DNA of 64,000 nt from Bacteroidetes bacterium UBA4414 (GCA_002389765.1 DGQM01000023.1:297904-361903), one strand, 5' to 3'. Shown: positions 24,538 to 33,399, counted from the stretch's first letter. Numbers and translations are program-made. The notes: generated from the letters alone by a model not told the origin.

Positions 24538-24954
24538 TTAAAGTTTCGTACTCTGTCTGCTAAGCAGTTGCCATTTTTTATGCTCCCAAACCCACACTTC
24601 CAGTCCGTGCAATCTGAATGGCAGGGTTTTACCTTCCATTACCACATCTATCTCCAGCGTTGCACGTATGCATCCTGTGTTTCCGTCTATGGTTACCTGT
24701 TCGTCGGTCGATTGGATTTTTACATAATCTATCGTGCCGTTGTACAGGTTGTTCATCATTTCCTGTTTGGTTTCCTTCCACCCGTTTGAGTGTCCGTAAA
24801 CCAGTTTGTTGCTCAGCATACCCCTTAGTGCAACCGTATCTTGTTCTACCAGCGCATGGTGAAATGCGGTAGCGGCGGACTTCAGGCTTTTTTCGTCCTG
24901 TGCAAAAACAGTACTATATATAAAGAGCAATGATATGGTAACGAGGCTACGCAT
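24538..24954 (-). CDS. Secreted NTF2-like (SnoaL/DUF4440 type) protein
   Basis: A 138-residue protein with a signal peptide of about 18 residues (ending STVFAQ) and an NTF2-like cone fold: DEKSLKSAATAFHHALVEQDTVALRGMLSNKLVYGHSNG, then beta strands ending in HKKWQLLSRQST. Many such proteins have unknown ligands or weak enzymatic roles. It is inserted between nuoE (8 bases away) and nuoF, in the same direction, although no known complex I subunit is exported. It could be an accessory factor or simply a passenger gene. Confidence 0.75.
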   Translation of the reverse strand: MRSLVTISLLFIYSTVFAQDEKSLKSAATAFHHALVEQDTVALRGMLSNKLVYGHSNGWKETKQEMMNNLYNGTIDYVKIQSTDEQVTIDGNTGCIRATLEIDVVMEGKTLPFRLHGLEVWVWEHKKWQLLSRQSTKL

Positions 24955-24962
24955 ATCGGTTA

Positions 24963-25460
24963 TTAATTATTGCTTGCTGCGTTTCTCCTGCACTCATCTA
25001 TTATCGCATCCACTTTTTCTTTCGTCAGGTGTTCGCGGTAGTGTTTGCCAAGCTGCATCATTGGTGCATAACCACAAGCACCCAGACACTCAGCAGGCTT
25101 CAAAGTAAACATTCCATCAGGTGTTGTTTCACCTTCTTTGATGCTCAGTTTTTCTTTGATGTATTCAATAATATTATCGCTGCCATTCAGCATACAAGGG
25201 CCTGTACGGCATACTTCAAATACGTATTTGCCAACCGGTTTCAGGTTGAACATGGTATAGAAAGTAGCCACCTCGTATACTTCTATAGGAAGTATGCTCA
25301 GCAATTCTGCCACATGGTCCATAGCTTCTGTACTAAGCCAGCCACCATTTTCTTCCTGTGCCAGATGCAGAACAGGTATCAACGCACTTTTTTGCTTTCC
25401 TTCCGGATAGCGTGCGATGATTTCTTTTACTTTATTCAGTTTTTCTTCGTTAAACTTCAT
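24963..25460 (-). CDS. nuoE: NADH:quinone oxidoreductase subunit E
   Basis: Thioredoxin-fold subunit with one 2Fe-2S cluster next to NuoF. The 165-residue product carries the four cluster ligands in CRTGPC and CLGAC. The ATG at 25460 (MKFNEEKL) is chosen. The frame extended upstream (to 25505) only reads the repeat element D, which abuts this ATG. Confidence 0.95.
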   Translation of the reverse strand: MKFNEEKLNKVKEIIARYPEGKQKSALIPVLHLAQEENGGWLSTEAMDHVAELLSILPIEVYEVATFYTMFNLKPVGKYVFEVCRTGPCMLNGSDNIIEYIKEKLSIKEGETTPDGMFTLKPAECLGACGYAPMMQLGKHYREHLTKEKVDAIIDECRRNAASNN

Positions 25461-25534
25461 ACCCCAAACCCCTAAAGGGGCTTTTCTTTTTAAAGTTATA
25501 TTCAAAACCTTTCCCCCTTCAGGGGGTCAGGGGG
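25461..25534 (-). repeat. Short palindromic element copy D (nuoD-nuoE junction)
   Basis: These 74 bases exactly fill the gap between the nuoD stop and the nuoE start. In gene orientation the left end is CCCCC-TGA-CCCCC-TGAA-GGGGG and the right end CCCC-TTTA-GGGG-TTT-GGGG-T, then ATG. The loop change TAAA to TGAA keeps pairing with TTTA through a G-U pair. The AT-rich middle is about 25 bases. Confidence 0.85.
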
Positions 25535-26779
25535 TTACGCATCCAATTCGCCTGCAATTACATTCAGGCTACTTAATGTAATAATTGCATCACTCAATAA
25601 ACCACCACTTACTATTTCAGGGTATGCCTGATAGTAAATGAAGCAAGGCCTGCGGAAGTGCAGACGATACGGTGTACGTCCGCCATCGCTTATCAGGTAG
25701 TAACCTACTTCACCATTCGCACCTTCTACACCATGATACACTTCACCCGGCAATACGTCTATCTCGCCCATCACCATTTTGAAGTGGAATATCAATGCTT
25801 CCATCTTCGTGTACACATCCTGCTTTGCAGGCAGGTGGTAGTGGTCAGATTCCGGTGCGTAGAAAACATCTTTCTGCGTCGGGTCTTCCTGTTCCAGCTT
25901 AGTAATTTTTGCCAGTGCCTGTTCTATAATCTTGTAGCTTTCCCAGATTTCGTCGTTGCGCACCATGTAACGGTCGTAAACGTCACCGGTAGTACCTACA
26001 GGTATTTTAAAATCAAAGTCTTCGTAAGATGAATATGGTTGTGCAACACGAACGTCGTAGTCTACACCCGCCGCACGCAGGTTAGGACCAGTGAAGCTGT
26101 AGTTAAGTGCACGCTCTGCACTGATAGGACCAGCGCCAATGCAACGCTCCATAAAGATGCGGTTCCGATTCAGCAGTGCTTCAAACTCACGCATCACTTT
26201 AGGGAAGCCTTCCATGAATTTGTTGATCTTATCCCATGCTGCTTGTGTAAAGTTTCTTTCGAAACCACCTACACGGCCTATGTTTGTTGTAAGGCGGCTA
26301 CCGCACACCTCTTCATATATTTCATATATCAGCTCGCGCCACTGAAACACATACGTAAAGCCTGTAAGGGCACCCGTATCTACCGCTACTACAGAGTTGC
26401 ATATCAGGTGGTCGGCAATACGTGCCAGCTCCATGATGATGACACGCATATAGTCTACACGCTTAGGCGTTTTGATGCCCAGCAGTTTTTCTATCGTCAT
26501 GTGCCAGCCCATGTTGTTGATAGGCGCGCTGCAATAGTTCAGCCTGTCTGTAAGCGGTGTTACCTGATAATAAGGACGACGCTCTGCAATCTTCTCGAAC
26601 GCACGGTGGATGTAACCGATGGTAGGTTCTGTACTAAGTACCCTTTCTCCATCAATCTCCATGATGTTCTGGAATACACCGTGTGTAGCAGGGTGCGTAG
26701 GCCCCAGGTTCAGCGTTGTACTCTGCTTCGCCAGCGACTCTTCTGCCAGTTGTATATGATGTTGTGTTTGCTCAGACAT
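25535..26779 (-). CDS. nuoD: NADH:quinone oxidoreductase subunit D
   Basis: The 49-kDa subunit, which forms much of the quinone pocket with NuoB. The 414-residue product has LGPTHPATHGVFQ with its conserved His residues (about 25-37), YIHRAFEK, and the C-terminal ISDGGRTPYRLHFRRPCF region. Its ATG directly follows element E and its stop directly precedes element D. Confidence 0.97.
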   Translation of the reverse strand: MSEQTQHHIQLAEESLAKQSTTLNLGPTHPATHGVFQNIMEIDGERVLSTEPTIGYIHRAFEKIAERRPYYQVTPLTDRLNYCSAPINNMGWHMTIEKLLGIKTPKRVDYMRVIIMELARIADHLICNSVVAVDTGALTGFTYVFQWRELIYEIYEEVCGSRLTTNIGRVGGFERNFTQAAWDKINKFMEGFPKVMREFEALLNRNRIFMERCIGAGPISAERALNYSFTGPNLRAAGVDYDVRVAQPYSSYEDFDFKIPVGTTGDVYDRYMVRNDEIWESYKIIEQALAKITKLEQEDPTQKDVFYAPESDHYHLPAKQDVYTKMEALIFHFKMVMGEIDVLPGEVYHGVEGANGEVGYYLISDGGRTPYRLHFRRPCFIYYQAYPEIVSGGLLSDAIITLSSLNVIAGELDA

Positions 26780-26858
26780 ACCCCAACCCCTAAAGGGGCT
26801 AAATCTTTTTTATTAATAAATATATTATACCCATCCCCTTCAGGGGGTAGGGGGTTAT
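26780..26858 (-). repeat. Short palindromic element copy E (nuoC-nuoD junction)
   Basis: It fills the 79 bases between nuoC and nuoD. In gene orientation the left end is CCCCC-TA-CCCCC-TGAA-GGGG, the middle about 30 AT-rich bases, and the right end CCCC-TTTA-GGGG-TT-GGGG-T followed directly by the nuoD ATG. Same orientation as copies A, B and D. Confidence 0.85.
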
Positions 26859-27368
26859 TTATATACTGCCGCCACGGCCAAACATTTCGTCGTCTTTGTC
26901 TGTACGTGTCGGGTCTTCCATCTGGTATTCTTTACGCAGCGGGAAGTAGTCCATCTCGTCTACGTTCAGTATTCTTGTCAGGTTCGGGTGGCCTACGAAG
27001 TTGATACCCAAATTATCGTAGGTTTCGCGCTCCATCCAGTTGGCACCGGAGAATACTTTTGTTGCCGTGTACACATCAGGCTTTTCAACAGGTACATATA
27101 CCTTCAGGCGCAGACGGATGTTTTCTACCAGATTGTGCAGGTGATACACCACACACAATTCTTCGCCTGTTCTTTCAGGATAGTGTACTGCTGTCAGATC
27201 TGTCAGAAACTGAAAACCTTCTGCATCGTACAAATGCTGTATTACTTTCAGGTTAGCATCGGCAGGCATTCTTACCGTCAACAGGCCATATTGCTCATCC
27301 CATTCGGTAAGCTGCTCACCGAATTTGTCTGAAAGTTTTTGTTTTAATATTTCGTTGGTCAATGCCAT
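26859..27368 (-). CDS. nuoC: NADH:quinone oxidoreductase subunit C
   Basis: The 30-kDa peripheral subunit of complex I, 169 residues from ATG 27368 (MALTNEIL). The family core is visible in FLTDLTAVHYPERTGEELCVVYHL and SGANWMERETYDNLGINFVGHPNLTRIL, ending DYFPLRKEYQ. An ATG four codons upstream (27380) is possible but less typical. It is separate from nuoD here, not fused as in some enterobacteria. Confidence 0.95.
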   Translation of the reverse strand: MALTNEILKQKLSDKFGEQLTEWDEQYGLLTVRMPADANLKVIQHLYDAEGFQFLTDLTAVHYPERTGEELCVVYHLHNLVENIRLRLKVYVPVEKPDVYTATKVFSGANWMERETYDNLGINFVGHPNLTRILNVDEMDYFPLRKEYQMEDPTRTDKDDEMFGRGGSI

Positions 27369-27390
27369 GTTCAAAATCAAATTAATAAGT

Positions 27391-27410
27391 CAAAAAGCAA
27401 TAGCTTTTTG
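27391..27410 (-). other. AT-rich stem-loop between nuoB and nuoC
   Basis: CAAAAAGC pairs perfectly with GCTTTTTG around AATA in the 47-base gap. It could modulate read-through or RNA stability inside the operon; it lacks the GC content of a strong terminator. Confidence 0.4.
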
Positions 27411-27415
27411 CATAA

Positions 27416-27979
27416 CTACTGAATCGCGTAGCTTTCCATCAGCTCTTTGTACTGCGGACTATTGCGACGGCGCAGGCTCTCGTTGTGTACAAGGTCCTGC
27501 AGTTTCAGTATACCATCCAGTATAGCCTCAGGGCGCGGAGGGCAACCTGCTACGTACACATCTACCGGTATTACCTGATCTATACCCTGCAATACAGGAT
27601 AAGAATCGAATATACCACCACTGGATGCACATGCACCAATAGCAATCACCCAACGAGGCTCTGCCATTTGCAGATATACCTGACGCAGTACCGGTGCCAT
27701 TTTTTTAGCAATGGTACCTGCTACCAGCAACACATCGCACTGACGTGGAGTAAAGCCCATACGCTCTGACCCAAAACGTGCCAGATCGTAGTTAGAACCC
27801 ATCGTAGCCATAAACTCAATACCGCAACAAGAAGTAGCGAATGGTAAAGGCCACAGTGAGTTTTTACGCGCAAGGCCTACAACCTTATCAAAAGATGTAG
27901 CCATAAACCCTTCTCCCGAATAGCCTTCCGGTATCGGGGACAGCTTCATATTAGTATTGTACTGTACGGGACGTCCCAT
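27416..27979 (-). CDS. nuoB: NADH:quinone oxidoreductase subunit B
   Basis: Subunit holding the terminal 4Fe-4S cluster N2 that reduces quinone. The 187-residue product has the adjacent cysteines in TSCCGIEFMA, a third Cys in IGACASSGG and the fourth in VAGCPPRPEAILDGI. It follows nuoA by 68 bases. Confidence 0.97.
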   Translation of the reverse strand: MGRPVQYNTNMKLSPIPEGYSGEGFMATSFDKVVGLARKNSLWPLPFATSCCGIEFMATMGSNYDLARFGSERMGFTPRQCDVLLVAGTIAKKMAPVLRQVYLQMAEPRWVIAIGACASSGGIFDSYPVLQGIDQVIPVDVYVAGCPPRPEAILDGILKLQDLVHNESLRRRNSPQYKELMESYAIQ

Positions 27980-28047
27980 ATTCTCTTAATTCTGTTTATC
28001 TATGATTTGTAATAACAATTACAAACCCATAATAGTTAAAGCCTGTT

Positions 28048-28440
28048 TTAATCTTCCCAGTCAAGCGCACCTTTCTTCACTATGTATATAAACCCGCAAA
28101 GGAAGAAAGCCACAAACATTATAACAGCCAGAAAGCCTTCCTGGCCCAGATCTCTGAAGTTTACAGCGTAGGGATAAAAGAATATTACTTCCACATCGAA
28201 CAGCACGAAAAGGATGGCTACAAGGAAGTATTTGATAGCCATTGGCTGGCGGGCATTGCCCACAGACGGGATACCACTCTCGAAGTTGATGAGCTTGTCT
28301 TTGGTTCTGCGTTTCGGGCCCAGCATTTGCGATGCACCGATTGTTAATATCACAAAGCCTATACCCACCAATAACTGGATAGCTACCGGAAGGTAACTGA
28401 AGGGCGTTTGCTGGTTTGCTGCCAATAGTAGAAAATTCAT
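28048..28440 (-). CDS. nuoA: NADH:quinone oxidoreductase subunit A
   Basis: First gene of the complex I operon. The 130-residue product has three transmembrane helices and the conserved loop NFESGIPSVGNARQPMAIKYFLVAILFVLFDVEVIFFYPYA. In most NuoA the loop begins with YECG; here a Ser replaces the usual Cys (FESG), as seen in some other bacteria. A promoter lies about 40 bases upstream. Confidence 0.95.
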   Translation of the reverse strand: MNFLLLAANQQTPFSYLPVAIQLLVGIGFVILTIGASQMLGPKRRTKDKLINFESGIPSVGNARQPMAIKYFLVAILFVLFDVEVIFFYPYAVNFRDLGQEGFLAVIMFVAFFLCGFIYIVKKGALDWED

Positions 28441-28477
28441 ATTACAACTAAACTTCGAGCGTTCTGAACAGAGGTAG

Positions 28478-28507
28478 CAAAGTTATAGTTATGGTGCGAA
28501 TTTGCAA
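28478..28507 (-). promoter_or_regulatory. Promoter of the nuo operon
   Basis: On the minus strand TTG (28507-28505), 19 bases, then TAACTTTG (28485-28478), an exact match to the Bacteroidota promoter consensus. The start codon of nuoA is 38 bases further on. Confidence 0.75.
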
Positions 28508-28579
28508 GGGAAAAGCCTTGCTATTATTATTATTATTTAACCCAAAGGAATACGTGGTTTTTATATCAGAAAAACTACC

Positions 28580-28627
28580 CCCTTTCATATTTTATTAATA
28601 TGAAAGGGATGCCTGTTAGCATCCCTT
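28580..28627 (-). terminator. Two overlapping hairpins after the GT-C-like gene
   Basis: AAGGGATGC (28604-28612) pairs with GCATCCCTT (28619-28627). In addition CCCTTTCATAT (28580-28590) pairs perfectly with ATATGAAAGGG (28598-28608). Both need the same GGG (28606-28608), so they exclude each other. Together they are the likely terminator region of the minus-strand membrane-protein gene that stops at 28657. Confidence 0.65.
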
Positions 28628-28656
28628 AAAACAACAATTAGCTAATATATAATCTA

Positions 28657-29931
28657 TTATTTTTCATCTTGTATGCAGTAGATACCGTTTTTGCAGGACT
28701 CTTCTGCTATTTTCTGTGCATTTTCCGGCGGGCCAGGATAGTAGTAAGGCATGTATAACATACGATTGCTTTCTTTCTCGTAGTTGGCTTCGCCATATGC
28801 ATAGTTATTCTTATATGCGCCGAGTAATATGATTGCAAATATGCCCAGTGTCGGCCAGAAGATGGTTTGCTTTTCTTTGAACCTGAGCGCTACCACAACC
28901 AATGCAATAGCTATAAAGAAATGAGAATATATAAGGTAGCGGCTGGAATAATAGAGTTCAGTACCCAAATTAGCCCTGAAAAGTGCTGTAGTAGCCATAG
29001 ATGCCAATATAAAAGCCATAACTGCGAGCAACAGCATCAGTTTTTTATCACGGAACATGGTTTTGCTGTATGGTAGCAATGCTAATGTGAGTATCAGGAA
29101 AAATACCCCTACAACATTTGCATTTTCTATATTGGTAGTTTCGCCAAATGCAAAGTGAGAGCCCACCATGCTCAGGAAATAATTGATAACAACCCCCAGA
29201 TCAAACGCGTGACCTGCAGGGCGTGCAGGTTGTGTATAGCCAACAAAATATAGTGGTGCAAAAACGAGTAATATGGCAGCACTTGTTATTTTCTGCATTT
29301 TACTGCCACACAGCAGACAATAGAGTACTATAAAGAATGCAGCTATTATACCATTACCACTAGCATATATTGTCAGGAACTGAAATATGCCCGCAACTAT
29401 CAGCGCTTGCTTGGTGTCTTTGGAATAGAAATAAAGCGAGAGCATGAACAGTGCTATCACACCAAAGTTTTGCATACCAGCCATCGCCATAATACCATTT
29501 TCATAGCTGCTGGAATCCATGATACAGAAGCCGGCTATCAGTGCTACTACATTCCAGTATTTTATATCCAGTTGCTTGATAACATATACAAATACTAAAA
29601 AAGCAGCTGTTAGCTCCAAATTGGCTATGATAGCAAAGCTTTTGAAATTGGCAGTGCCTGTAAGCACATAATATATAACATATACCAATCTGGATGCAAA
29701 TATGCGGTGCTCATTGTGTTGCGAAAACAGCAGGTGAATCTTTTCGGAAAAGCCGGCATCACGAAAGTGATTCAGAAATCCCAATATCGCATCATAATCA
29801 TCCTTCATAGGTATGTTCTGCGCGTAGTTGTTCAATAGATTGAAATAGATGAAAACAGGAATCAATATCCACGCATTCATCAATAGGTTCATGTACTTCG
29901 ATTGCTTTGTGTTGGCAGTATCTACAGACAT
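28657..29931 (-). CDS. Polytopic membrane protein, GT-C-like, of the glycan cluster
   Basis: A 424-residue protein with about ten hydrophobic segments. The first large loop after helix 1 holds an acidic motif MKDDYDA (about 43-49) and then SQHNEHRIFASRL (about 70-82); acidic residues in the first loop are a mark of GT-C glycosyltransferases that use lipid-linked sugars. The call is inference from this layout and from the divergent glycosyltransferase and flippase genes next door. It could instead be an uncharacterised polysaccharide membrane protein. Confidence 0.5.
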   Translation of the reverse strand: MSVDTANTKQSKYMNLLMNAWILIPVFIYFNLLNNYAQNIPMKDDYDAILGFLNHFRDAGFSEKIHLLFSQHNEHRIFASRLVYVIYYVLTGTANFKSFAIIANLELTAAFLVFVYVIKQLDIKYWNVVALIAGFCIMDSSSYENGIMAMAGMQNFGVIALFMLSLYFYSKDTKQALIVAGIFQFLTIYASGNGIIAAFFIVLYCLLCGSKMQKITSAAILLVFAPLYFVGYTQPARPAGHAFDLGVVINYFLSMVGSHFAFGETTNIENANVVGVFFLILTLALLPYSKTMFRDKKLMLLLAVMAFILASMATTALFRANLGTELYYSSRYLIYSHFFIAIALVVVALRFKEKQTIFWPTLGIFAIILLGAYKNNYAYGEANYEKESNRMLYMPYYYPGPPENAQKIAEESCKNGIYCIQDEK

Positions 29932-30014
29932 CAGGTATAATTATATATCGGCAATATTATAGAAATGGCAGTAATAGTTATTAATATATCTTTACGAAAA
30001 TTTTCTGCACAGTA

Positions 30015-30956
30015 ATGCAAGGGCCAAAAATATCGATATGCATAACTACCTACAACCGCACTACCTACCTACCGAGGTTGCTGGATAGCATAGCCGCCCA
30101 AACATATAAGAACTATAATATAATAGTTACCGATAATAGCGATACCGATGTGATAGAACGCTTTCTGGAGACTTATGCTGGCAAAATGCCTATCAGCTAT
30201 TACAAGAACAACCCTGTGCTGAACATGGCAGGCAATTGGAACAAAAGCTTCTCTATTGCTGACGGAGAATGGATAAAACTGATACACGACGATGATTGGT
30301 TGGCAACAGAAACCGCTCTGCAGGAGTTTGTTGATGCTACAGCCAAGAGTGTACGTTTCATATTCAGCGGCAGGAATGATTATTATGAAAACACTGGCGA
30401 GTATGTATCCAAAACCATATCGCAACAAGATTTTGAAAGGGTAAGCAAAAACCCGCACCTCTTGTTTGAGCATAATATACTGGGGCCTCCCAGCATTGTT
30501 ATGTTTCACAGCAGTGTAAAGCAGTATTACGATGTTAACCTGAAATGGTTTGTAGACCTTGAGTATTATCTGACCATGATGGATAAGGAACCAGCTGTAT
30601 ATATAGACAAACCGCTGTTGAATACCAGCTATAATGATACACAGATGACCAATTCCTGCTTCAATAACCCTGCGGTAGTAATACCTGAGGCTTTGTATAT
30701 ATTGAAAAAGCATGGATTGGGTTTTATTAATGATATCATGGTATATGACTCCTTCTGGCGAATGATACGAAACCTGAAGATTAAAAAACCATCTGTATTG
30801 GAAGCGCATAGTGGCGGCAATCCTGTTCCCGATTTTCTGTACAGTATTATAAAACATCAAAAGCCTTTCAGCTACGATATGCTGCGCATTGGTTATATCT
30901 CAAAACCACTGATGGCAATATCATACATGCTGAATAAGCGTAAACTATCTTCATAG
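30015..30956 (+). CDS. Family 2 glycosyltransferase
   Basis: A cytoplasmic sugar transferase of the GT-A fold, 313 residues. The N-terminal nucleotide-sugar domain begins PKISICITTYNR (about 3-14), with the VTDNSD strand and the metal-binding region LIHDDDWL (about 92-99). The donor and acceptor cannot be told. It is the first of three plus-strand genes (two GT2 enzymes and a flippase) with gaps of 9 and 0 bases, so they form an operon for a surface glycan. Confidence 0.88.
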   Translation: MQGPKISICITTYNRTTYLPRLLDSIAAQTYKNYNIIVTDNSDTDVIERFLETYAGKMPISYYKNNPVLNMAGNWNKSFSIADGEWIKLIHDDDWLATETALQEFVDATAKSVRFIFSGRNDYYENTGEYVSKTISQQDFERVSKNPHLLFEHNILGPPSIVMFHSSVKQYYDVNLKWFVDLEYYLTMMDKEPAVYIDKPLLNTSYNDTQMTNSCFNNPAVVIPEALYILKKHGLGFINDIMVYDSFWRMIRNLKIKKPSVLEAHSGGNPVPDFLYSIIKHQKPFSYDMLRIGYISKPLMAISYMLNKRKLSS

Positions 30957-30965
30957 AATTAAAGC

Positions 30966-31850
30966 ATGACGGTCTCTGTAGTCATAGTAAACTATAATAC
31001 ATTCGATGTTACCTGCGATTGTATAGAGAGCGTATTGAAGCATACCAAAGGGGTAGATTATGAAATAGTACTTGTAGATAATGCCTCACCAAAAGACAAT
31101 CCCGACTTGTTTATTGAGCGCTACCCATCTGTGAGGCTCATCAAAAACCCGGAAAACAACGGCTTTGCCAAAGGAAATAATCTGGGCATCAGCCATGCGA
31201 AGGGCGATGTGATCCTATTGCTTAATTCCGACACCATACTTACCGAAGACAGCATCAGCATATGCGCAAAAGCATTAGAACAACGTTCTGACACAGGCTT
31301 CCTAACATGCAGACTTGTATATGCAGATGGTAAATATCAGCACAATGCCCGCGCTTTTCGGAGTATACGAAACGAGTTGCTGGACCTGGCCCGACCACTG
31401 CTAAAGCTGATGCCTTATAAAAAGCGGGCGCAACTGATGCTTAACCAATATTTTCAGGGAGATTTCAGCACTACCTGCGATTGGGTATCCGGAGCTTTTA
31501 TGATGTTTCATAAATCATTGCTGCAACACATGCCTGGCAACAAGCTTGATGAACGTTTTTTTATGTATGGCGAAGATATGCTTTGGTGCCAACAGGCTAT
31601 AGAGGCAGGGTATACCAACTATTTTCTGGCAGATACCACTGTAATACACATAGCCAATGCAAGTACAGAGCCTGCGAAACAACTGAAACTGCTGCATACC
31701 ACGTTGAAGCACGATTTGGAAGTCATCCGTCTGCAGCGGGGAAATTCTGTTTATTTTTATGCATTGCGGTTTATATACACTACCAAAGAAAAGCTGCGTT
31801 ATTATATAAAAGCAGTGGCAATGAAACTGTTTAAATACCGCATCAGATAA
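30966..31850 (+). CDS. Family 2 glycosyltransferase (rhamnosyltransferase-like)
   Basis: A GT2 enzyme of 294 residues. It shows VSVVIVNYNTFDVT (about 3-16), VLVDNASPKD, NNGFAKGNNLGI and the metal-binding LLLNSDTIL (about 88-96), followed by WVSGAFMMF and DERFFMYGEDMLWCQQA, the acceptor-side pattern of rhamnosyl- and N-acetylglucosaminyl-type transferases. Its stop codon is directly followed by the ATG of the flippase gene. Confidence 0.9.
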   Translation: MTVSVVIVNYNTFDVTCDCIESVLKHTKGVDYEIVLVDNASPKDNPDLFIERYPSVRLIKNPENNGFAKGNNLGISHAKGDVILLLNSDTILTEDSISICAKALEQRSDTGFLTCRLVYADGKYQHNARAFRSIRNELLDLARPLLKLMPYKKRAQLMLNQYFQGDFSTTCDWVSGAFMMFHKSLLQHMPGNKLDERFFMYGEDMLWCQQAIEAGYTNYFLADTTVIHIANASTEPAKQLKLLHTTLKHDLEVIRLQRGNSVYFYALRFIYTTKEKLRYYIKAVAMKLFKYRIR

Positions 31851-33338
31851 ATGGGAATTGTACTACGTCAGTCGGTAAAAACCACGACCATAACATTTGC
31901 GGGTGCTGTTTTGGGGGCACTCACCATTTATCTGTCTACCAAATACATACCCGGGCAGGGCTACGGTTTTTCCAAAACCATTCTTACCCATGCACTACTG
32001 GCATCTCAGCTTACAATGGTTGGTATGCACAGTACGTTGCACATCTTTCTGAACAGATACGAAGCTAACGACGACCGCCGAAAAGTGCTTTTTACCATGA
32101 GCATGATAGTACCCGTCATAGTCACCGCATTGGCATCACTCTTATATATAGCTTGCAAAAGCGGGTATATATCTTTATATACGGTACAAGACCAACCCTA
32201 CCTGCAGAAATTCTTTTATTGGCTGCCTGTCTATACCTTGTTATGGACTGTTATGACATTGCTGGAGTACTACCTGCTGGCACATATGAAGGTGGCCCTA
32301 TCCAATTTTGTAAAGGAAATAATACTACGCCTAGGCAATATACTACTGGTAGTATTATTTGCTATCAATGTTATTGACTTTGATTGGTTCATCATATTAA
32401 GCGTGCTCATTCATTTGGTACCTATTACCGCATACCTGTATATTGGCAGCAAACTGGAAGATTTTGGTTTTTCCACTGCATGGCAGATATTCAGCAAAGC
32501 AGAGATGAAAGAGATTGCCAATTTCGCAATTTTCCATCTGTTGATGAATGTAACTATCATGTCTATGTTCTATATAGACCAGCTGATGCTGGGCATTATG
32601 GATAAGACGGGGTTTGTTTCTGTGGCAGTATATTCTGTTGCTATGTATATCATATCTATCTTCCAGATACCTATCAGAGCAGTGGCGGTGAGCATAGTAC
32701 CTGCATTTACCCATGCAAACGAGGCAGGAGATGTGGCAAGACTGGATGCATTATTCAAAAAATCGGCATCTACTGTGCTCATAACCATTTGCGGCATGGC
32801 TATATTGATTCTATGCAATATGCATAATGCAGTCAAGCTGTTTGACGCGTCTTATGCACCTATGTACCTGATAGTACCAATTGTATTATTGGGTAGGTTT
32901 ATAGATAGTGCCACCGGCTTGAATACCGAATTGCTTTCTGTATCAAAATACTATAAGTTCAATTTTTTCGTAACGCTTCTCTTATTAGGCTTAACGATAG
33001 CCTTCAACTACGTGCTGATTCCCAAATACGGGGTTTATGGTGCTGCATGGGCAAATACCATAGGCTTTGCATGCTTCAACATAGCTAAATTTTTATTTAT
33101 ATGGATAAAAATGAAGCACCAACCTTTCAGCAATAAAAGCTTGTTGATAATAGCCGCCGCTATACCTGCAGCAATAGCAGGATACTTTATCCCACATATA
33201 AACAACCCGTTTGCAGATACTTTTGTGAGGAGCAGCGCCGTGTTGGTATTATTTGGCATTGCCATCTATTCCCTGAAAGTATCTGAGGAGTTTAACCAAA
33301 TGATAAAAAACTTGAAAGAGAAAAAAAGCTTATACTAA
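31851..33338 (+). CDS. Wzx-type polysaccharide flippase (MOP superfamily)
   Basis: An inner-membrane protein of 495 residues with about 12-14 hydrophobic segments. The N-terminal RQSVKTTTITFAGAVLGALTIYLSTKY and the later LLSVSKYYKFNFFVTLLLLGLTIAFNYVLIPKYGVYGAAWANTI are typical of O-antigen/oligosaccharide translocases, which flip lipid-linked sugar units to the periplasm. It completes the glycan operon begun by the two glycosyltransferases; no polymerase gene is seen in the window. Confidence 0.85.
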   Translation: MGIVLRQSVKTTTITFAGAVLGALTIYLSTKYIPGQGYGFSKTILTHALLASQLTMVGMHSTLHIFLNRYEANDDRRKVLFTMSMIVPVIVTALASLLYIACKSGYISLYTVQDQPYLQKFFYWLPVYTLLWTVMTLLEYYLLAHMKVALSNFVKEIILRLGNILLVVLFAINVIDFDWFIILSVLIHLVPITAYLYIGSKLEDFGFSTAWQIFSKAEMKEIANFAIFHLLMNVTIMSMFYIDQLMLGIMDKTGFVSVAVYSVAMYIISIFQIPIRAVAVSIVPAFTHANEAGDVARLDALFKKSASTVLITICGMAILILCNMHNAVKLFDASYAPMYLIVPIVLLGRFIDSATGLNTELLSVSKYYKFNFFVTLLLLGLTIAFNYVLIPKYGVYGAAWANTIGFACFNIAKFLFIWIKMKHQPFSNKSLLIIAAAIPAAIAGYFIPHINNPFADTFVRSSAVLVLFGIAIYSLKVSEEFNQMIKNLKEKKSLY

Positions 33339-33399
33339 CATTATAGTCGGTTCATCCGTTAATATTCCACTTCTGTCTGCCTGTAAGATTTGATGATTT

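Noticed and set aside
25461..25505. Upstream extension of nuoE
   Set aside because: The extra residues are a read of repeat element D; NuoE proteins begin near MKFNEE.
19084..26855. The G/C palindromes as a CRISPR array
   Set aside because: The copies are kilobases apart with genes between them, and there are no regular short spacers or cas genes.
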